A stretch of 64,000 nucleotides of DNA, from the NCBI RefSeq assembly GCF_005144865.1, contig NZ_SWFM01000003.1, positions 1 to 64,000 of the forward strand, read 5' to 3'. The translations under genes and the position numbers were made by a program. The DNA is from Guptibacillus hwajinpoensis (lineage in GTDB: Bacteria; Bacillota; Bacilli; Bacillales; Guptibacillaceae). Below, piece after piece: positions 41,705 to 51,181 of this stretch (within the stretch, counting starts at the first letter, position 1; every line of letters starts with the position of its first letter). Below the pieces are notes generated by a model. That model saw only the letters and a program-made list of their open reading frames with translations. It had not been told where the DNA came from and made no database searches.

Positions 41705-41869
41705 TTAACATGCATTAGATACTTTCCACTTCTCTACTACATCCTTCGGAGCACTCCAGCATAGCCAAGAAACTAAAACTTTGTTCCCTCCTTGTGAAAC
41801 CATCCAGTACTCCCACCTTCTCTTATCAGCGTTTTGATACAAACCAGACTTTTTAACGAAACGCTCCAC
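41705..41869 (-). CDS. 54-residue protein of unknown function
   Basis: Starts at GTG behind GGAGGAGATGACAAG. The product (MERFVKKSGLYQNADKRRWE...) then has YWMVSQGGNKVLVSWLCWS, a compact beta hairpin rich in Trp, and ends in SNAC. It has its own ribosome site and terminator, so it is probably real. No family recognised. Confidence 0.5.
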   Translation of the reverse strand: MERFVKKSGLYQNADKRRWEYWMVSQGGNKVLVSWLCWSAPKDVVEKWKVSNAC

Positions 41870-42042
41870 CTTGTCATCTCCTCCAGTACATTATCATTAT
41901 GTAAGTTATTCTATGCTAACTAACTAAATCCTTTAAATATTCAGAATTCAATAGTTGTTATTCTACCATTATGTTCCTCTAATCTTGTTGCATATGAATT
42001 TACGTTGCTGAGCATCATATTAGTCAAGGAGGTGTACACAAC

Positions 42043-42246
42043 ATGGCAAACAATAATAGCTCAAACAATCTGGTAGTCCCTGGTGTACAACAAGCTTTAG
42101 ATCAAATGAAGTACGAAATTGCAAGCGAATTTGGCGTACAACTTGGTCCAGACTCCACAGCTCGCTCTAACGGTTCTGTTGGAGGAGAAATTACAAAGCG
42201 TCTTGTCCAAATGGCTGAAAAGCAAATGGGCGGCGGAAGCTACTAA
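42043..42246 (+). CDS. Small acid-soluble spore protein, alpha/beta type
   Basis: 67 residues. [21 protein letters not shown] contains the GPR protease cleavage site (EIASEFGV) and [18 protein letters not shown] is the second DNA-binding helix. These proteins coat DNA in spores in an A-like form and are degraded on germination. Strong AAGGAGGTG site; terminator at 42271-42296. Confidence 0.97.
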   Translation: MANNNSSNNLVVPGVQQALDQMKYEIASEFGVQLGPDSTARSNGSVGGEITKRLVQMAEKQMGGGSY

Positions 42247-42269
42247 TTATTAACCGAATAGCATGGTTA

Positions 42270-42297
42270 TAGAAGGCGGAGAAATCCGCCTTCTTCT
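42270..42297. terminator. Terminator of the sasp gene
   Basis: AGAAGGCGGA-GAAA-TCCGCCTTCT followed by TCTT; shared with the convergent gene. Confidence 0.75.
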
Positions 42298-42794
42298 TAT
42301 TCGTCAAGTAACTGTGAAGTTTGAACGGCATATTCGATCAGTTCTGATAGGTCACTTATTTGATCTTCATTTATACGTCGATTAAATTCCAGTTTAATGT
42401 GACTAGTTAGCTCTTCCTCTTGATCATGAACAAAAGAAACGGTTTGTTGAATTGATGGCCGATAACCCCAAATGCTTCTTATATCTTCCTCAATTTCAAC
42501 ACATTCCTCAGTATCTGAAATCGACACGTCAAAACTAATTTTAATTTCACACCCCGGGTTGCCATTTTCAAGCTGAAGCTGTTCAGCGCTAAAGCTTGCA
42601 AGATCCGCATATAGTCCAATGGTTACTTTAACATGTGGATTCTCATTAAATTGCACTTCATACATACGTGATAGTGATGCAAGGTCAACAAGATCCTTTC
42701 GATTAATAATCGAGATCTCTCCTTCAAGATCCCGATCATACAATTCACCTTCAAGAACTACTTTCACGTTCTCATAAATCGTTGGATCAAACAT
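42297..42794 (-). CDS. Conserved-looking hypothetical protein
   Basis: 165 residues, acidic and soluble, with beta-rich first half (VKVVLEGELYDRDLEGEISII, PHVKVTIGLYADLASF) and a helical end. AGGAGGGGA precedes the ATG. No family recognised. Confidence 0.55.
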   Translation of the reverse strand: MFDPTIYENVKVVLEGELYDRDLEGEISIINRKDLVDLASLSRMYEVQFNENPHVKVTIGLYADLASFSAEQLQLENGNPGCEIKISFDVSISDTEECVEIEEDIRSIWGYRPSIQQTVSFVHDQEEELTSHIKLEFNRRINEDQISDLSELIEYAVQTSQLLDE

Positions 42795-42845
42795 TCAATC
42801 CCCTCCTGCTTTTCAACTATACCATGAATTCAGGAGGACCATAAG

Positions 42846-43100
42846 TTAAGAACTAGACCGAGGATGAGAACGTGCAAATTGAATGAATGTTTCTTCATCA
42901 CCGATCTCTCCACACGCTGCACACTGAATGCGCATCTCTGGGCCCTTATAAGCTAAATGAAATGGATCTGTGGCACCTTCTTCCATAACCGATACGACTT
43001 CACCAGATTCAGGATCCAGCTTTACCGAAGTTGCTCGTTGTTCAATTTTATTAAATCTCATTCGATTTGTTTTACACCTTGGACATAAATAAGCAGTCAT
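42846..43100 (-). CDS. Small zinc-ribbon protein
   Basis: 84 residues. MTAYLCPRCKTNRMRF gives the first CxxC, and IQCAACGEIGDEETFIQFA the second, a two-knuckle zinc ribbon. GGGAGTG stands before ATG 43100; the frame opens earlier. Unknown partner or function. Confidence 0.65.
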   Translation of the reverse strand: MTAYLCPRCKTNRMRFNKIEQRATSVKLDPESGEVVSVMEEGATDPFHLAYKGPEMRIQCAACGEIGDEETFIQFARSHPRSSS

Positions 43101-43203
43101 TGTGTCACTCCCTTTTTCTATAGTGTTTCTCAACGATGGTAATTTTTATACACAAAATACGGTATGTGAAATTTCTAAAAAATTTATATACAAATCGAAA
43201 AAA

Positions 43204-43230
43204 AATAAACGAGCTGTATGCTCGTTTATT
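43204..43230 (-). terminator. yppE terminator
   Basis: AATAAACGAGC-ATACA-GCTCGTTTATT, overlapping the stop codon. Confidence 0.65.
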
Positions 43231-43588
43231 CAGCTTGTTCAAGTAACTTTTCAAGAACATACTCAATCGATTGGACACGCTCATTAAACTTCTTAGGTCC
43301 AGTATCTTTTTGCCAGGCAACTACGGATACCATTTCTAGATTTTCAAACGTATTTTTAATTTGAATTGGATACAAATACTTTGGCTTATTCTCCATTACC
43401 CATTCTCTTGCGAGTGGTTCCCATTCCTTTAGAAGCGCAAGTGTTCGATCGGCAAAGGGTTTTACTTCCTCATAGAAATTAACTTCATATTCATCTGATT
43501 TCGTCCTTGTCGCATATTGATGTCGAGCTTCTTCATTCATTTCTAATAACTCTTTCGTCAATCGTAATAGCTTATCTGTTTGTTTCAT
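43226..43588 (-). CDS. yppE: YppE family protein (DUF1798)
   Basis: 120 residues, all-helical. LLRLTKELLEMNEEARHQY and PFADRTLALLKEWEPLAREWV..KPKYLYPIQIKNTFENLEM are typical of DUF1798 (YppE). Function unknown. In B. subtilis it also lies near recU/ponA. Start chosen at ATG 43588 after a GAGTGACTG site. Confidence 0.8.
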   Translation of the reverse strand: MKQTDKLLRLTKELLEMNEEARHQYATRTKSDEYEVNFYEEVKPFADRTLALLKEWEPLAREWVMENKPKYLYPIQIKNTFENLEMVSVVAWQKDTGPKKFNERVQSIEYVLEKLLEQAE

Positions 43589-43642
43589 AACAGTCACTCC
43601 TATCACGTCTATCCTAACATAGAACGAGTCATAGACAACAAA

Positions 43643-43677
43643 CAAAAAAACCTTATATCCCTCTTGGACATAAGGTC
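43643..43677 (-). terminator. racA terminator
   Basis: ACCTTATGTCC / GGATATAAGGT with seven T on the minus strand. Confidence 0.7.
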
Positions 43678-43700
43678 AGAAGTGAACCATTATACAGTTT

Positions 43701-44198
43701 CTAGAAGCTGAATAAACTCATGATCCATGGACGCTTTACTTTGCCCGACGACTGACCTACTGCCTCCTGAATAGACGTATGATCTTCAAGTTCAATTAAC
43801 TTCTCTTCTAAAGAAGTTACTTTCTTAACAAGTTCATCAAGTTCTGACCGATGCTGAAGAACTTGCACCGTAATCACTTCATTAGCTTTTTCTTCTAACT
43901 GCCTCTCCAGTTGTTCTAATCTAACAGAAAAGCGATCAAGTCTTTGTTCAAATCTTTCCTGCGAAATAACCTTAATGTCAGAAGATTTTTCAGTTGAGCC
44001 CGCTTTTATTTTCTCCATTGAATATCCCCTTCGCAAATCATTTTTAATTGATTTTAACTCCTCCAAGGTTTCATTGGTGAATAAGAAGTGCCCTAGTTCA
44101 TTTTTCTCACACGATAACTCAAAATACTTAACCCAGCGCTGAACAGTAGTAGGGTTTACACCAAGTTCATCTGAAACCTGCTTCGTTTTTAATAACAT
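43701..44198 (-). CDS. racA: Chromosome-anchoring protein RacA
   Basis: 165 residues. MerR-type helix-turn-helix: LLKTKQVSDELGVNPTTVQRWVKYF and CEKNELGHFLFT, the latter block being typical of RacA. A long coiled coil (about 85-150; QRLDRFSVRLEQLERQLEEK, VTSLEEKLIELEDH) and a short hydrophobic, basic C-terminus (KVKRPWIMSLFSF) follow. RacA tethers the chromosome near oriC to the cell pole at the start of sporulation. Confidence 0.82.
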   Translation of the reverse strand: MLLKTKQVSDELGVNPTTVQRWVKYFELSCEKNELGHFLFTNETLEELKSIKNDLRRGYSMEKIKAGSTEKSSDIKVISQERFEQRLDRFSVRLEQLERQLEEKANEVITVQVLQHRSELDELVKKVTSLEEKLIELEDHTSIQEAVGQSSGKVKRPWIMSLFSF

Positions 44199-44408
44199 GC
44201 AATCCCATCCCTTCTGTCAATCACAAGCCTTAGCCTGTTATATTGTACTGAATATATTCGCCTTTTCTTAAGCAGTGCCTTCCACTCTGACAAAACTAGA
44301 ACCGTTTCGGCAAAGGTAGTGGTTTACCGCTAAAGGGAGATGAATTCGACACGCTGAAAGAATGATTTTGTAACATCTGCTCACACTAATAAGAGGAGGT
44401 GAGATGCA

Positions 44409-44525
44409 ATGAGCAAAAAGCAGAAATTAGAAAAAACAGCTCGAAAAAGACAACCTAATCAAGAAGAAACGAGAACAGGTTATGGCAATAAAAAAATTGA
44501 AGGTCCAGACCGCCCTTCAACCTAA
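44409..44525 (+). CDS. sspM: Acid-soluble spore protein SspM-like
   Basis: 38 residues, basic, starting MSKKQKLEKTARKRQ and ending KKIEGPDRPST; the B. subtilis SspM peptide ends in GGPNRPST and is encoded in the same recU/ponA/ypp neighbourhood. AGGAGGTGAG stands before the ATG. Too short for ordinary calling, but length, ending and place agree. Confidence 0.75.
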   Translation: MSKKQKLEKTARKRQPNQEETRTGYGNKKIEGPDRPST

Positions 44526-44533
44526 GCGCAAAG

Positions 44534-45499
44534 TTATTCCCTGTGCTTTTGCTTCAATAAATTCTCAAATTCAATTCCAATTCTGATTTGACTTCTTTTC
44601 CCTTCGTACCAATCTGTAACTTCAATCTTGTCGGGCAGCGTTACTTCAGTATTTAGGAGTTTTTGAACGTAACGCTGTCCCCTATACCAGTTAGTCTTCT
44701 CTTCTTGGTGATGCTGAATAATCGGATAAACCATTCTCACCATAGGACCCTCTCGCCTTTTCCCCATATAACGCTCATAATCATACCGTGATCCTGTTGG
44801 ATGAACTGTGGCTGAAAAATGATAAAATCCCTTAAAATATAACGGATGAAATAAAAGCGAACCAAGTTTTTTACCTAACTCGATTCGGTTCTTCGTATGT
44901 CGAAACCCACTTACTGACAAACCATATAAACTTCCTTTTACGGTAGGAAATAAAACTGTACTGAAATGAAACCAATCTTGCACGGTGAAGACCATAGAAC
45001 GAAACACCTTTTTTGCATAAAGATGGTGTTGCAATAAAGGTTCTTCAATGACATGTTGCTCATTAATTATGAGTGCAAACATTAATCGTTTCTCATCACG
45101 CGTTAGTAAGAAAGATTCCCACTCCTCAAGCATAAATTCTGACACATCAAATGCCCTGCAGTAGTGCATGATTGATTCATTGCTTTCTTTGCTTTTTGCA
45201 TAAAGGAGAAGCTGAGGTGCTGCGTCATGGAAGATCGTCCAATTAGCACGTTCATATGTTAGAAAAAGATGCTGCAATTGATCCTCTTCTAATACTCTTG
45301 GGAACCATTCTCCTTTTAAATCGCTCATACTCCAACCTGCATTTCTAGAAACCATAGATGCAAGAAATGCCCACTTGATTTCAGGGTGTTCATTATAAAA
45401 ATTGTTGTAAAATACGGTACGTGAAATATTATCAACATTCCAAGTTGCTGTTATTTTCTTGATTTCCTTGATGATTTGCATTAATTTCTCATTCTCCAT
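44534..45499 (-). CDS. yppC: YppC family protein (DUF2515)
   Basis: 321 residues. NISRTVFYNNFYNEHPEIKWAFLASMVSRNAGWSMSDLKG and HPTGSRYDYERYMGKRREG are conserved features of YppC/DUF2515. Soluble, function unknown. Divergent from recU, exactly as in B. subtilis. GGTGAAAAATAA precedes the ATG. Confidence 0.85.
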   Translation of the reverse strand: MENEKLMQIIKEIKKITATWNVDNISRTVFYNNFYNEHPEIKWAFLASMVSRNAGWSMSDLKGEWFPRVLEEDQLQHLFLTYERANWTIFHDAAPQLLLYAKSKESNESIMHYCRAFDVSEFMLEEWESFLLTRDEKRLMFALIINEQHVIEEPLLQHHLYAKKVFRSMVFTVQDWFHFSTVLFPTVKGSLYGLSVSGFRHTKNRIELGKKLGSLLFHPLYFKGFYHFSATVHPTGSRYDYERYMGKRREGPMVRMVYPIIQHHQEEKTNWYRGQRYVQKLLNTEVTLPDKIEVTDWYEGKRSQIRIGIEFENLLKQKHRE

Positions 45500-45597
45500 T
45501 TATTTTTCACCTGCTTGAAACATTTTTGTCGTACAACTCGTTATAATTAAAGTAGAATAGATTCAGTGCAGCTTTTACATAAGAAAGGATGATTATA

Positions 45598-46200
45598 ATG
45601 CCGATTCGATATCCGAATGGAAAGCCGTACGTCCCTTCGGCCCAGAATCAGCTCGCAAGCCAGAAACAAAAATCATACAGCAATCGTGGAATGACACTTG
45701 AAGAAGATATTAACCAGAGTAATACGTATTATCTCTCAACAGGTAAAGCTGTTATACACAAGAAGCCTACTCCCGTTCAAATCGTGAACGTGGATTATCC
45801 GAAAAGAAGTGCTGCCGTCATTAAAGAAGCATATTTTAAACAAGCTTCTACGACCGATTACAACGGTGTTTATAATGGAAGATACATCGATTTCGAAGCG
45901 AAAGAGACACGCAATAAGACATCCTTTCCATTAAGTAACTTTCATGAACATCAAATCACACATATGAAACAAGTTCATGAACAAAATGGTATTTGCTTCG
46001 TGTTGCTTCGCTTTTCTATCACCGACCAGGTATTTTATTTGGATGCACCTCACCTCTTTGCATACTGGGAAACCATGAAAGATGGTGGCAGAAAATCAAT
46101 TAAGAAGGAAGACATAGAGAACCAAGGTATATTGATTCCATATACATTTCAACCTCGCATTGACTATATGAAGATTATTGATAAAATGTATTTCAATTAA
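45598..46200 (+). CDS. recU: Holliday junction resolvase RecU
   Basis: 200 residues. [11 protein letters not shown] at the start, [35 protein letters not shown], then [33 protein letters not shown], which holds the PD-(D/E)xK nuclease residues (D, E, K). It cuts four-way junctions in recombination and modulates RecA. AAGGATG marks ATG 45598. Followed by ponA, as in B. subtilis. Confidence 0.96.
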   Translation: MPIRYPNGKPYVPSAQNQLASQKQKSYSNRGMTLEEDINQSNTYYLSTGKAVIHKKPTPVQIVNVDYPKRSAAVIKEAYFKQASTTDYNGVYNGRYIDFEAKETRNKTSFPLSNFHEHQITHMKQVHEQNGICFVLLRFSITDQVFYLDAPHLFAYWETMKDGGRKSIKKEDIENQGILIPYTFQPRIDYMKIIDKMYFN

Positions 46201-46280
46201 TGAAGTTCTGTTTCGATTCATAAAATAAAGGATTGTTTCGAATCCTATAAAGAGTATAGGCTTGAAAGGCAGGAATAGTT

Positions 46281-48986
46281 ATGAGTGATTATCAATCTCG
46301 TCAAGAACGACGTAAATCAAACAGCAAGAAAAAACCTCCTTCTAAAAAACGAGGAAAAAGCGGTATTTTCAAGAAAATCTTTCTAACACTTCTTATCTTA
46401 TTTTTAGTTGGAATTGCAGCTGGAGGCATTACAGCTATAGCTTATATTAATAATGCACCAGAGCTCGATCCAGATGACCTCGCTAACCCACAATCTTCTG
46501 TTATCCTCGATAAGAGTGATGAAGAAGTTCAAACTCTAGCTGGTACTGATGCTAGAGAAGTTGCAAAGTTTGATGAAATTCCAGATATATTAAAAGAAGC
46601 ATTTGTTTCTGTGGAAGATACTCGCTTCTACGAGCATTTTGGAATTGATCCTAGACGAATTGGTGGTGCGGTCTTAGCGAACATTACACAGGGCTTTGGC
46701 GCTGAGGGTGCAAGTACAATTACGCAACAAGTAATTAAAAACTCATTGCTTACATCCGAAAAATCGTTAGAACGGAAAGTACAGGAAGCTTATTTATCCG
46801 TTAAACTTGAACAGGAATATTCGAAAGATCAAATTCTTGAAATGTATTTAAATAAGATCTATTTCGGAAATGGTGCTTGGGGTGTCGTCGCTGCTGCTGA
46901 TACTTACTTTGGCAAGAACCTTACTGAAGAAGATTTGACTCCTGGTGAAGCTGCATTGCTTGCAGGTCTTCCACAGCGACCTAGTTACTATAACCCTTAT
47001 GAAAATCCTGACGCTGCAACAAAGCGCAAAAACATTGTTCTAAGTCTTATGGAAAAACAAGGCGTTATTACTGGTGAAGAATTAGATAAATACCAGGCTG
47101 AAAAAGTAGAAGATATGATTGTCGCAAAAAAAGAAGCCACAGAAAGTGATCAGTATAAGGTCTTCATGGATCAAGTTGTAAAAGAATTAAGAGAGCGTGA
47201 CGATATTTCTGAAAAAGATATCTACTCTGGAGGCCTTAAGATCTATACGACCCTTGATACACGTGCGCAGGACATTACAACGGATGTAATCGCAAACTAC
47301 CCTTATTCAAATGAAGACATGCGATCAGGTCTCGTGCTACTCGATACCAAAACTGGTTCTATTCGTGCAATTGGCGAAACACGTAAAGATGAAAACGTAA
47401 TAACGTATGCGACAACTGGTAAATTCCAACCTGGATCTACAGCAAAGCCAATCATTGCTTACGGTCCAGCAATTGACAATATGCAGTGGTCAACAGGACG
47501 CTCCATTAAAGATGAACCGCTTAAAATTGGCGAAGCAAACATCCGTAACTGGGACAGAAACTATCGTGGACAGGTTTCTATGAGAAGAGCGCTTGAAATG
47601 TCCTACAACGTTCCTGCTGTTAACACATTCCTTGAAGTAGGAGAAAAACCAGCTCAGGAATTTGCTAATAAGTTAGGTATGGGGCTAGAGGATACAGACA
47701 TGGTTCCTACTGCAGCGATAGGTACATTTAGTACGTCGCCACTCCAAATGTCAGGGGCTTATGCTGCTTTCGGTAATGGCGGAACATATAACAAACCACA
47801 TACTGTACGAAAAGTTGTTTTCCCTAATGGCAAGGAAATTAATCTCGAGCCAGAATCAGTGAAAGCAATGAATGACTACACGGCTTACATGATTAGCGAT
47901 ATGTTGAAATCAGTAGTAAATACAGGAACAGGAACAGATGCTAAAATACCTGGGCTCCCTGTTGCTGGTAAAACGGGTACAACAAATCATCCAGAAGAGG
48001 TTGTTCAGTCACAAGGTTTTCCTACTTCTGGAATTGTAAGAGATGCCTGGTTTGCAGGTTATACTACCGAATACTCTATGGCCGTTTGGACTGGTTTCAA
48101 TAAGCCAAATGCTCATTATCTTGACTCAGGAAAAGGCGAAGACGATACTTCAAAACTCTTGTTTAAAGAAATTATGAGTAAGGTGTCTGAAGGAATTAAT
48201 ACAGCTGACTTTAAAAAACCTGACTCTGTTGTAGAAGTTGGGGTTGAGAAAAGTACTGGCTTACTTCCTAGTGATTACACACCTAAAGATAAAATTGTGT
48301 ATGAGCTATTTGTAAAAGGACATACACCAGAGAAAACATCTGAGAAATACAAGCAACCTGATGGTGTAACTGGTTTATCTGCTCAATACAACCCAGACTC
48401 AAACAGCATTTCACTTTCGTGGCAGCCTGGTGAGGATAAGAAATTCACATACAAAGTTGAGATGAGCGTCAACGATGGTGGATATCAATCCTTAACTGAA
48501 ACAGGAGACACAAGCTTTACCATTGAAAATGCAGAAAAAGGTAGCAAATATAACTTTAAAGTAACAGCAGTTACTGAGGCTGGCGTCTCTACCAAACCTG
48601 CTGAAACCTCTGTTTCTGTTCCAGCAGAAGCTGAACCAGAGCCTGAGCCTGAAGAAGAGAACCCTGCTGACGAAGAAGGCACTCCTCCTGAGGAAGGTAA
48701 TGGAGAAGGCGGTAATGATGGCCAAGATGGTGAGGCTAATCAGGGAGAAGAACCTCCTGCTGATAATAATAGTGGGACACCAGATGAGAATGGTAATAAT
48801 GGAGGCCAAAATGATGGCCAGGGTAACACAGGGTCTGAAAATGGAACTGGCTCTGATACAGGGTCTGGAAATGATACTGGAAACTCAGGATCTGATTCAG
48901 GGAATGGTAATGATGGAACTAGTTCAGACACCCAGTCCAATGCACCAGCTTCAGACAGTACGACACCTAAAAATCAAGACGAGTAA
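46281..48986 (+). CDS. ponA: Penicillin-binding protein 1A/1B (class A)
   Basis: 901 residues: short basic cytoplasmic start, one membrane anchor (about 34-56), glycosyltransferase domain with VEDTRFYEHFGID and GASTITQQVIKN, transpeptidase with PGSTAKPI (SxxK), SYNVPAVN (SxN) and AGKTGTTN (KTG), then a fibronectin type III domain (about 700-780) and a long tail of Glu/Pro, then Gly/Asn/Asp/Ser repeats. It builds and crosslinks peptidoglycan. The disordered tail is longer than usual. Stem-loop terminator at 48999-49036. Confidence 0.96.
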   Translation: MSDYQSRQERRKSNSKKKPPSKKRGKSGIFKKIFLTLLILFLVGIAAGGITAIAYINNAPELDPDDLANPQSSVILDKSDEEVQTLAGTDAREVAKFDEIPDILKEAFVSVEDTRFYEHFGIDPRRIGGAVLANITQGFGAEGASTITQQVIKNSLLTSEKSLERKVQEAYLSVKLEQEYSKDQILEMYLNKIYFGNGAWGVVAAADTYFGKNLTEEDLTPGEAALLAGLPQRPSYYNPYENPDAATKRKNIVLSLMEKQGVITGEELDKYQAEKVEDMIVAKKEATESDQYKVFMDQVVKELRERDDISEKDIYSGGLKIYTTLDTRAQDITTDVIANYPYSNEDMRSGLVLLDTKTGSIRAIGETRKDENVITYATTGKFQPGSTAKPIIAYGPAIDNMQWSTGRSIKDEPLKIGEANIRNWDRNYRGQVSMRRALEMSYNVPAVNTFLEVGEKPAQEFANKLGMGLEDTDMVPTAAIGTFSTSPLQMSGAYAAFGNGGTYNKPHTVRKVVFPNGKEINLEPESVKAMNDYTAYMISDMLKSVVNTGTGTDAKIPGLPVAGKTGTTNHPEEVVQSQGFPTSGIVRDAWFAGYTTEYSMAVWTGFNKPNAHYLDSGKGEDDTSKLLFKEIMSKVSEGINTADFKKPDSVVEVGVEKSTGLLPSDYTPKDKIVYELFVKGHTPEKTSEKYKQPDGVTGLSAQYNPDSNSISLSWQPGEDKKFTYKVEMSVNDGGYQSLTETGDTSFTIENAEKGSKYNFKVTAVTEAGVSTKPAETSVSVPAEAEPEPEPEEENPADEEGTPPEEGNGEGGNDGQDGEANQGEEPPADNNSGTPDENGNNGGQNDGQGNTGSENGTGSDTGSGNDTGNSGSDSGNGNDGTSSDTQSNAPASDSTTPKNQDE

Positions 48987-48998
48987 TCGTTCAAAACT

Positions 48999-49036
48999 AG
49001 AGAAAAGCCAAACCTTATAAGGTTTGGCTTTTCTTA
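48999..49036. terminator. ponA terminator
   Basis: AGAAAAGCCAAACCTTA-TAAGGTTTGGCTTTTCTT, an almost perfect stem with T-run. Confidence 0.8.
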
Positions 49037-49060
49037 TGGTTATTTTCTTTATTTCTTACA

Positions 49061-49558
49061 CTATAGTCGTTCAACACAATTCGCTTTCCATTTCTTATGC
49101 ATCTCTTCTATCAGCTGATCTAACAGGATAAATGAGACGTAATGATCTGGTAGATCGAAAAGATGTTGGATACGCTCTTTTCCATTTAAAGGTTTAACAG
49201 GTAGAGTGTCAACTATCTCTTTCCATGTACCCGGAGATGCTCGTAGACCATTTATCCAAAATAAGACTTCTAGAAAATATCCAATTTGTGCTGTCATTTC
49301 AGTTGTTACATTACACTTACTTCGCTCTCCGAACAGTTTACCCAGTTGAGGATTAATTACTTTCCAATCCATGAAATACTGGTTTAGATAAGTATCTGGT
49401 GCTTCCCATGGTTTATCTGTATGTTCTCCTCGTTCATGCATGACTTCAAAAGAAAGCGGAAGACGTCCCTCACGTCGCTTAAGTATACCTATCCAATCAG
49501 ATTCCATAAAGAAGAATGAGTGATGTAGTTCGTTAGATAAAACTCGTCTATCGTCCAT
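49061..49558 (-). CDS. ypoC: YpoC family protein
   Basis: 165 residues, helical, with QIGYFLEVLFWINGLRASPGTW and QHLFDLPDHYVSFILLDQLIEEM. It overlaps the end of nth by 11 bases, the same place as ypoC in B. subtilis. Function unknown. Confidence 0.75.
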   Translation of the reverse strand: MDDRRVLSNELHHSFFFMESDWIGILKRREGRLPLSFEVMHERGEHTDKPWEAPDTYLNQYFMDWKVINPQLGKLFGERSKCNVTTEMTAQIGYFLEVLFWINGLRASPGTWKEIVDTLPVKPLNGKERIQHLFDLPDHYVSFILLDQLIEEMHKKWKANCVERL

Positions 49559-50207
49559 CTCGTACGCGCTGCTTCATTCGCTTTTGACCTTCACGACAGA
49601 GATCTAGCAATGGACATATATCGCATTGTGGTGACTGGGCTTTACAATGGTACCTTCCAAAGAATATGAAACGGTGATGAGACACTGCCCACTCTTCTTC
49701 AGGTATTTTTCTCATCAATGTTTTTTCGACTTCGAGCACAGAATCCTTCCACCTGCATATACCAAGTCTTTTGCTAACTCGCTCTACATGTGTATCAACG
49801 GCAATGGCTGGAACATCAAACGCTACTGAAGCTATGACATTAGCTGTCTTGCGGCCTACTCCTGAAAGCTCCATAAGCTCTTCTCTCGTTTCAGGCAATG
49901 AACCCTGGTACTGTTCTACGACTGTACGAGCAAGCTTTTTAATGTTTTTTGCCTTATTTCTAAAAAGACCGATTCGCCTAATGTCATTCTCTAATTCTTC
50001 AATAGGTGCCTCAAGGAAGTCTTCTGGTCCCTTGTATTTAGCAAACAATCCTGGGGTTACTTTATTTACAAGGGCATCTGTACACTGAGCAGATAATACA
50101 ACTGCGATAGCAAGTTCAAACGGGGTAGAATGGTTTAATTCACAATGTGCATCGGGGAACATCTCCCCCATAGTGTCAAGAACACTTCTAATTTGGACTT
50201 TTGTAAG
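49548..50207 (-). CDS. nth: Endonuclease III
   Basis: 219 residues. Helix-hairpin-helix LSGVGRKTANVIASVAF followed by VDTHVERVSKRLG (catalytic Asp in VDTH), catalytic Lys in the preceding helix, and the four-Cys iron-sulfur loop CKAQSPQCDICPLLDLC. It removes oxidised pyrimidines and nicks at AP sites. The frame opens with ATG 50219, but AAAGGA touches that codon; TTG 50207 fits spacing and the family N-terminus (LTKVQIR). Confidence 0.95.
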   Translation of the reverse strand, partial: LTKVQIRSVLDTMGEMFPDAHCELNHSTPFELAIAVVLSAQCTDALVNKVTPGLFAKYKGPEDFLEAPIEELENDIRRIGLFRNKAKNIKKLARTVVEQYQGSLPETREELMELSGVGRKTANVIASVAFDVPAIAVDTHVERVSKRLGICRWKDSVLEVEKTLMRKIPEEEWAVSHHRFIFFGRYHCKAQSPQCDICPLLDLCREGQKRMKQRVRDGR

Positions 50208-50230
50208 CAATTTCAGCATTCCTTTCTTAT

Positions 50231-50262
50231 AAAAAAAAGCGGAAGTCGTGCTTCCGCTTTAC
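50231..50262 (-). terminator. Terminator between dnaD and nth
   Basis: AAAGCGGAAG-CACGA-CTTCCGCTTTTTTTT on the minus strand. It would uncouple nth from dnaD, at least partly. Confidence 0.75.
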
Positions 50263-50270
50263 GCTAATTT

Positions 50271-50990
50271 CTATCGACCAAGCCAGTTATAAATTGGAGC
50301 ACTTTGGCCTGAATCATTTTTGGAATCAGGTTTGGAAACCGGTGTTTTCTTGTCATACTGATGTTTCCTAAATTTCTCGCCATAGGACCTCGCTTGATCC
50401 ACTGTTTTAATTCCGTTTCGTTTCCATTCAAATAAAATGCGATCAATATATCTAAAGTTAAGTTTACCGGCAAGGACAGACTCTTTTAGAGCTGCTTTAA
50501 TAAGTTCTGAGTCATGTTTATCTCCATCAATCCACATAGCTAGCGTTTCACATTCAATCGGTGACAGAGGTCTAGCAAATTCACGTTCAAAAAGCGTATA
50601 TAGACTTTCTTCACTTTCTATGTTTTTGGCTGCAGATTTTTCTGCCTCTTCTTGTTCTATTGCACCAAAAATCCGATCCCAAAGTGGAATAAGGGAATAT
50701 GCTTCTGAATAATAGTTTTTGTCTTCATTTCGGTGTTCTTCAATTGTAAGTACACCTTTTTGCATTAACTGTTGAATTTTATCTAAACACGCTTGCGGTG
50801 AATAAGTCATAGCTGATGCAAGCTCTTCTGGTGTAGGAAATGAGTTTCCCTGTTCAATGAAGCTGTGTAGTTTAATTAGAAAAAAAGTATCTTCCTCATG
50901 TAGACCAATACTAGCGTAGTAATTAAGAAGCAGTCTCGGTACTGAGAAATGACCTTCATTCAATATATGAATCATGTGTTCCTTCTTCAT
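50271..50990 (-). CDS. dnaD: DNA replication protein DnaD
   Basis: 239 residues. N-terminal winged helix (VPRLLLNYYASIGLHEEDTFFLIKLHSF) and C-terminal DnaD domain (LYTLFEREFARPLSPIECETLAMWID, YIDRILFEWKRNGIKT). It loads the replicative helicase together with DnaB and DnaI. GAGGTGG spacing favours ATG 50990 over the ATG three codons earlier. Confidence 0.93.
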   Translation of the reverse strand: MKKEHMIHILNEGHFSVPRLLLNYYASIGLHEEDTFFLIKLHSFIEQGNSFPTPEELASAMTYSPQACLDKIQQLMQKGVLTIEEHRNEDKNYYSEAYSLIPLWDRIFGAIEQEEAEKSAAKNIESEESLYTLFEREFARPLSPIECETLAMWIDGDKHDSELIKAALKESVLAGKLNFRYIDRILFEWKRNGIKTVDQARSYGEKFRKHQYDKKTPVSKPDSKNDSGQSAPIYNWLGR

Positions 50991-51137
50991 CCCATCCACC
51001 TCTACCTTTCATTATAACATGCGGGCAATTTGTGAAGGGAGTATAAAAATTTAGAGCACAATAGATGCCTTGAATTCCTATATCCTCTATTCATTTCTAC
51101 CTGTATGATATCAAGTATAATAACTTCCTCATATAAA

Positions 51138-51170
51138 GACGCCTCTTTCACTAAGAAAGAAGCGTCAGCT
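51138..51170 (-). terminator. asnS terminator
   Basis: GACGCTTCTTTC-TTAG-GAAAGAGGCGTC type stem between dnaD and asnS. Confidence 0.65.
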
Positions 51171-51181
51171 TTGTTATTCTA

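Noticed and set aside
48492..49020. Several open frames in the 3' end of ponA
   Set aside because: They are shadows of the repetitive Glu/Pro and Gly/Asn-rich tail codons.
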